NCBI GenBank assembly: GCA_020746105.1
Contig: CM036620.1
Location: forward strand, 45,156,706-45,220,705
From: Trogon surrucura
Taxonomy: Eukaryota > Chordata > Aves > Trogoniformes > Trogonidae
Direction: 5' to 3'
DNA: 64,000 nucleotides
Part shown: positions 61,830 to 64,000 of the stretch, piece after piece
Numbering within the stretch: position 1 is the stretch's first letter
Layout of the letters: every line of letters starts with the position of its first letter
Position numbers and translations under genes: made by a program
The notes under the pieces: generated by a model
Seen by the model: only the letters and a program-made list of their open reading frames with translations
Told to the model about the DNA's origin: nothing
Database searches by the model: none

Positions 61830-64000
61830 AGAAACACAAAGAAATGTGAAGACAGAGAGCGTGCAAGAGCAGGAATTGCTCTCTGTACCGCAATCATGCT
61901 CTCTTCACCCCAGCACACCTTCTTTTCAGTGCTTTGTCATTGCAGCTGCCTTTCAGAAAATCGCACACTGGGGCAGAGGCAGTGAGGTGAGTGCTCACAA
62001 ACCAGGGTGCAGAGGAAGCAGGAGAAGAGAATTAATTGGAAATGCTGCTGTGTAGTTTGGAGCATTGGCAAAATGGGAGCTGACGCTTGTGCTCATAGAC
62101 GTGGAAGAGCTCAGCGGGGATGGCTGGATTCAAAACGGAGACAAGAGAAGTTTTAAGTCTGTATAGTCTTTGAACAAAGACAGACATTTGGTTTTGCTTT
62201 TAAGATGAGGAAGTTGACATTTCTCTCATGAAAAATTGAAACAATAACTTTGCATTCAATTTATTGGCAATATTATATGATGCTATAGTTGTTAGTCATG
62301 TATAAAAAATTAACTTCTATAAGACATGAACTCAGACTCAGTAGCTGGATTGTAGCTATAATAGCCTTTAAACTGTGTTCAAAGTGATTTTGAAGGTCAG
62401 AATTAAGGTACAGAGGCCACAATCCATCTCCTTGTCATCCATTAAGAATTACTTGCACTTTGCTACTCAATATAGTCAATATAATTCTCTGTAAAACATA
62501 TGCCTGAAATTCTGTGTGCTACATGCTAATTGTACCTGAGCTCTTCCTCCAGCATAAAGAATCTGCATGCTTTTGATTCTTTCGTGTTACTATGCAAAGG
62601 ATATTCACCCTGAAAAGGCATTATAATAACTCTCTAGCATTCACATGCCTCCTGGAAACCTTACAAGAAGTTCAAAGTGAGGAAATGCCTTCATTTCCCC
62701 CTGGTCTCTTTTGGCAGGAGCTCTAGGACTCTGCTTTTATCAGACCTGTCAGGTCTCATGATTTCAGTGGGAGATGGATTCGCTCAGTTAAGGTTTCTCT
62801 ACCATTGCTTATGTATCCCCTGTACAGGAAGAGTGTGCTGGAACATCTTAGGGCACTGCAGTGCTCTGACTGGTTCATTTGGTGTGTGGGATCCTCTAGC
62901 GCAGTCTTAACAGCAAGCAAAAACCCCTTGAAATGGTATGATCTCCCATTTCGGCCTTGCATTGCCATTCCTCTCCCCTTGTATGTTCCTGTCATCTGGC
63001 TGGTTTAAGTCCTGGCATGTGTTTAATGAGTTACATCTTGTAGATTGCAGTAGGGAAAACCAGGATATAAGTAATTATGAATATTGTATTTTCAGCTAAG
63101 GAGCTATGAATTGCTTGTCAAGTAGTACATGGCCAGGTGGAAGGCACGTGTGAAGATAAATGTGAAGATTTTATTATCTGGTTCTCGGATGAAATGTGTT
63201 GGCTCTATAAGGAGTTGGAAGTGATTTATTGCAGTTGAGATTTATCCACTTATGACCAATAAAAATCAAAAAAAAAATCACTGTAAATCACTGCAAGGTT
63301 TCGTTTTGAGGTATATTCCTATAACTCTTCAGCAGAAGGATGGTTTTGGTAGCTAGTAGGAGGACAGTAATTGGACTGAAAATTGGACAGTGAGGTCATT
63401 TACGATGACAACACATGGAGTGAGAATTACTGCTTTGGTTATGAGTGTACGGTACATTTTTTGCAGCAGACGTAAATTAGAAGAGAAGTTCCCAAGTGGT
63501 CAGAGGCTTAAAGTGGATCTCGTTTTGCCAGCCTGGGTTCACTTCCACAGAATGGGGCAGATGTAATGTCAGATCTGCTCCTGGAAATTCTCAAACTATA
63601 ACTATATCCTTGAAATGAATTTGCTTAGCTCCTGTTGAAATAACAAGGACATGCAAATATCAGTTTGAGATTTAGGTGTGTGCTGTGTTTTTTTCCTTTT
63701 CAGGTGGATAATGAGTCTCTTTTGGCCCATAGGGTGATAACAGTAAGATATATAACACAGGGAAGACAAGATCAAGCTAGAAGTGAGGGGAAAGGAAGGG
63801 GAATTAGCTGAGCTTCTTGGGGCTCGTGCTATATAATTCAGGTCTAGTGTGCATAAGGGACATGGCATAACCCCAGTTAAGACCTCAAAATGTAAAGTTC
63901 GGCAGTTAAGTGGATACTTTCTTTTTTTTAATGTCACTTAAAGCTGCCACAGATTTAGCACACAATATGCTCTTGGTATCCAGCTTCTGAAGCAGTGTCT

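Larger units (their letters stand above)
41081..64000 (+). other. TENM3: TENM3 intron after exon 2 (runs beyond the window)
   Basis: The intron begins at the strong donor GTAAGT and does not end here. The next expected teneurin-3 coding segment, a proline- and histidine-rich stretch of the intracellular domain, is not found in any + frame. At least 22.9 kb of this intron is therefore present, in keeping with the very long 5' introns of teneurin genes. Confidence 0.85.
49051..64000. other. TENM3 intron stretch to the end of the window
   Basis: About 15 kb with no gene I can support. It holds two weak MIR-like remnants, a CpG-dense patch (51370-51480), a T12A12 palindrome (54639-54662), CTCF-like motifs (54177-54191; 60202-60243) and a strong G-quadruplex motif (61805-61829). 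Open frames up to 155 codons (61588-62055, +) have no recognisable domain. Confidence 0.5.

Noticed and set aside
61588-62055. 155-codon + strand open frame
   Set aside because: Contains the G-quadruplex run encoding only Gly/Arg filler; no domain, signal peptide or splice logic.
1-64000. Searched for CRISPR-like spaced repeats, bacterial-style operons, rRNA, LTR pairs and integrated viral genes
   Set aside because: None seen. All reverse transcriptase sequence is of the CR1 non-LTR type, and the coding style is vertebrate intron-exon.

Overview
The window is vertebrate nuclear DNA, almost certainly from a bird. It is AT-rich, contains no operon-like coding, and carries several CR1 LINEs ending in the avian-type 3' octamer tail (ATTCTGTG/ATTCTATG repeats). 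The only host gene I can support is the 5' coding part of TENM3 (teneurin-3) on the + strand. Two coding exons are present. The first, 23867-24098, encodes residues 1-77 plus one base of codon 78. The second, 40802-41080, encodes residues 78-170 plus one base of codon 171. Joined at consensus splice sites, they give the N-terminal intracellular region of teneurin-3. The remaining intracellular domain, the transmembrane segment and the whole extracellular part lie downstream of the window.

Layout: 1-23795 lies upstream of the start-codon exon. It is probably 5' intron(s), because a plausible splice acceptor sits just before the start codon. It holds short CR1 3' ends (4575-4834 and 5858-5921), a 2.3-kb decayed CR1 (6217-8511) and a possible short TIR element (10811-10927). 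The start-codon exon, with a leader rich in upstream ATGs, is at 23796-24098. A 16.7-kb intron follows (24099-40801). It contains an old CR1 tail, an unusual 13-bp-arm hairpin, a 2.2-kb CR1 with a 465-codon open reverse transcriptase frame (25110-27315), a MIR-like SINE and a minus-strand CR1 fragment. After exon 2 comes at least 22.9 kb of intron, running off the window. It holds an ancient minus-strand CR1 with recognisable reverse transcriptase sequence (about 47515-49050), a CpG-dense patch, and G-quadruplex and CTCF-like motifs.

The host gene product acts at the neuronal cell surface as an adhesion/synaptic-matching receptor; the LINE proteins act in cis on their own RNA. I see no tRNA, rRNA, CRISPR or prokaryotic element, and no convincing undescribed protein system. 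The observations most worth checking are: two direct-orientation, near-identical CR1s flanking the TENM3 start-codon exon; four upstream ATGs within 70 nt of the TENM3 start; the frame-preserving phase of exon 2; and the hairpin beside the younger CR1.
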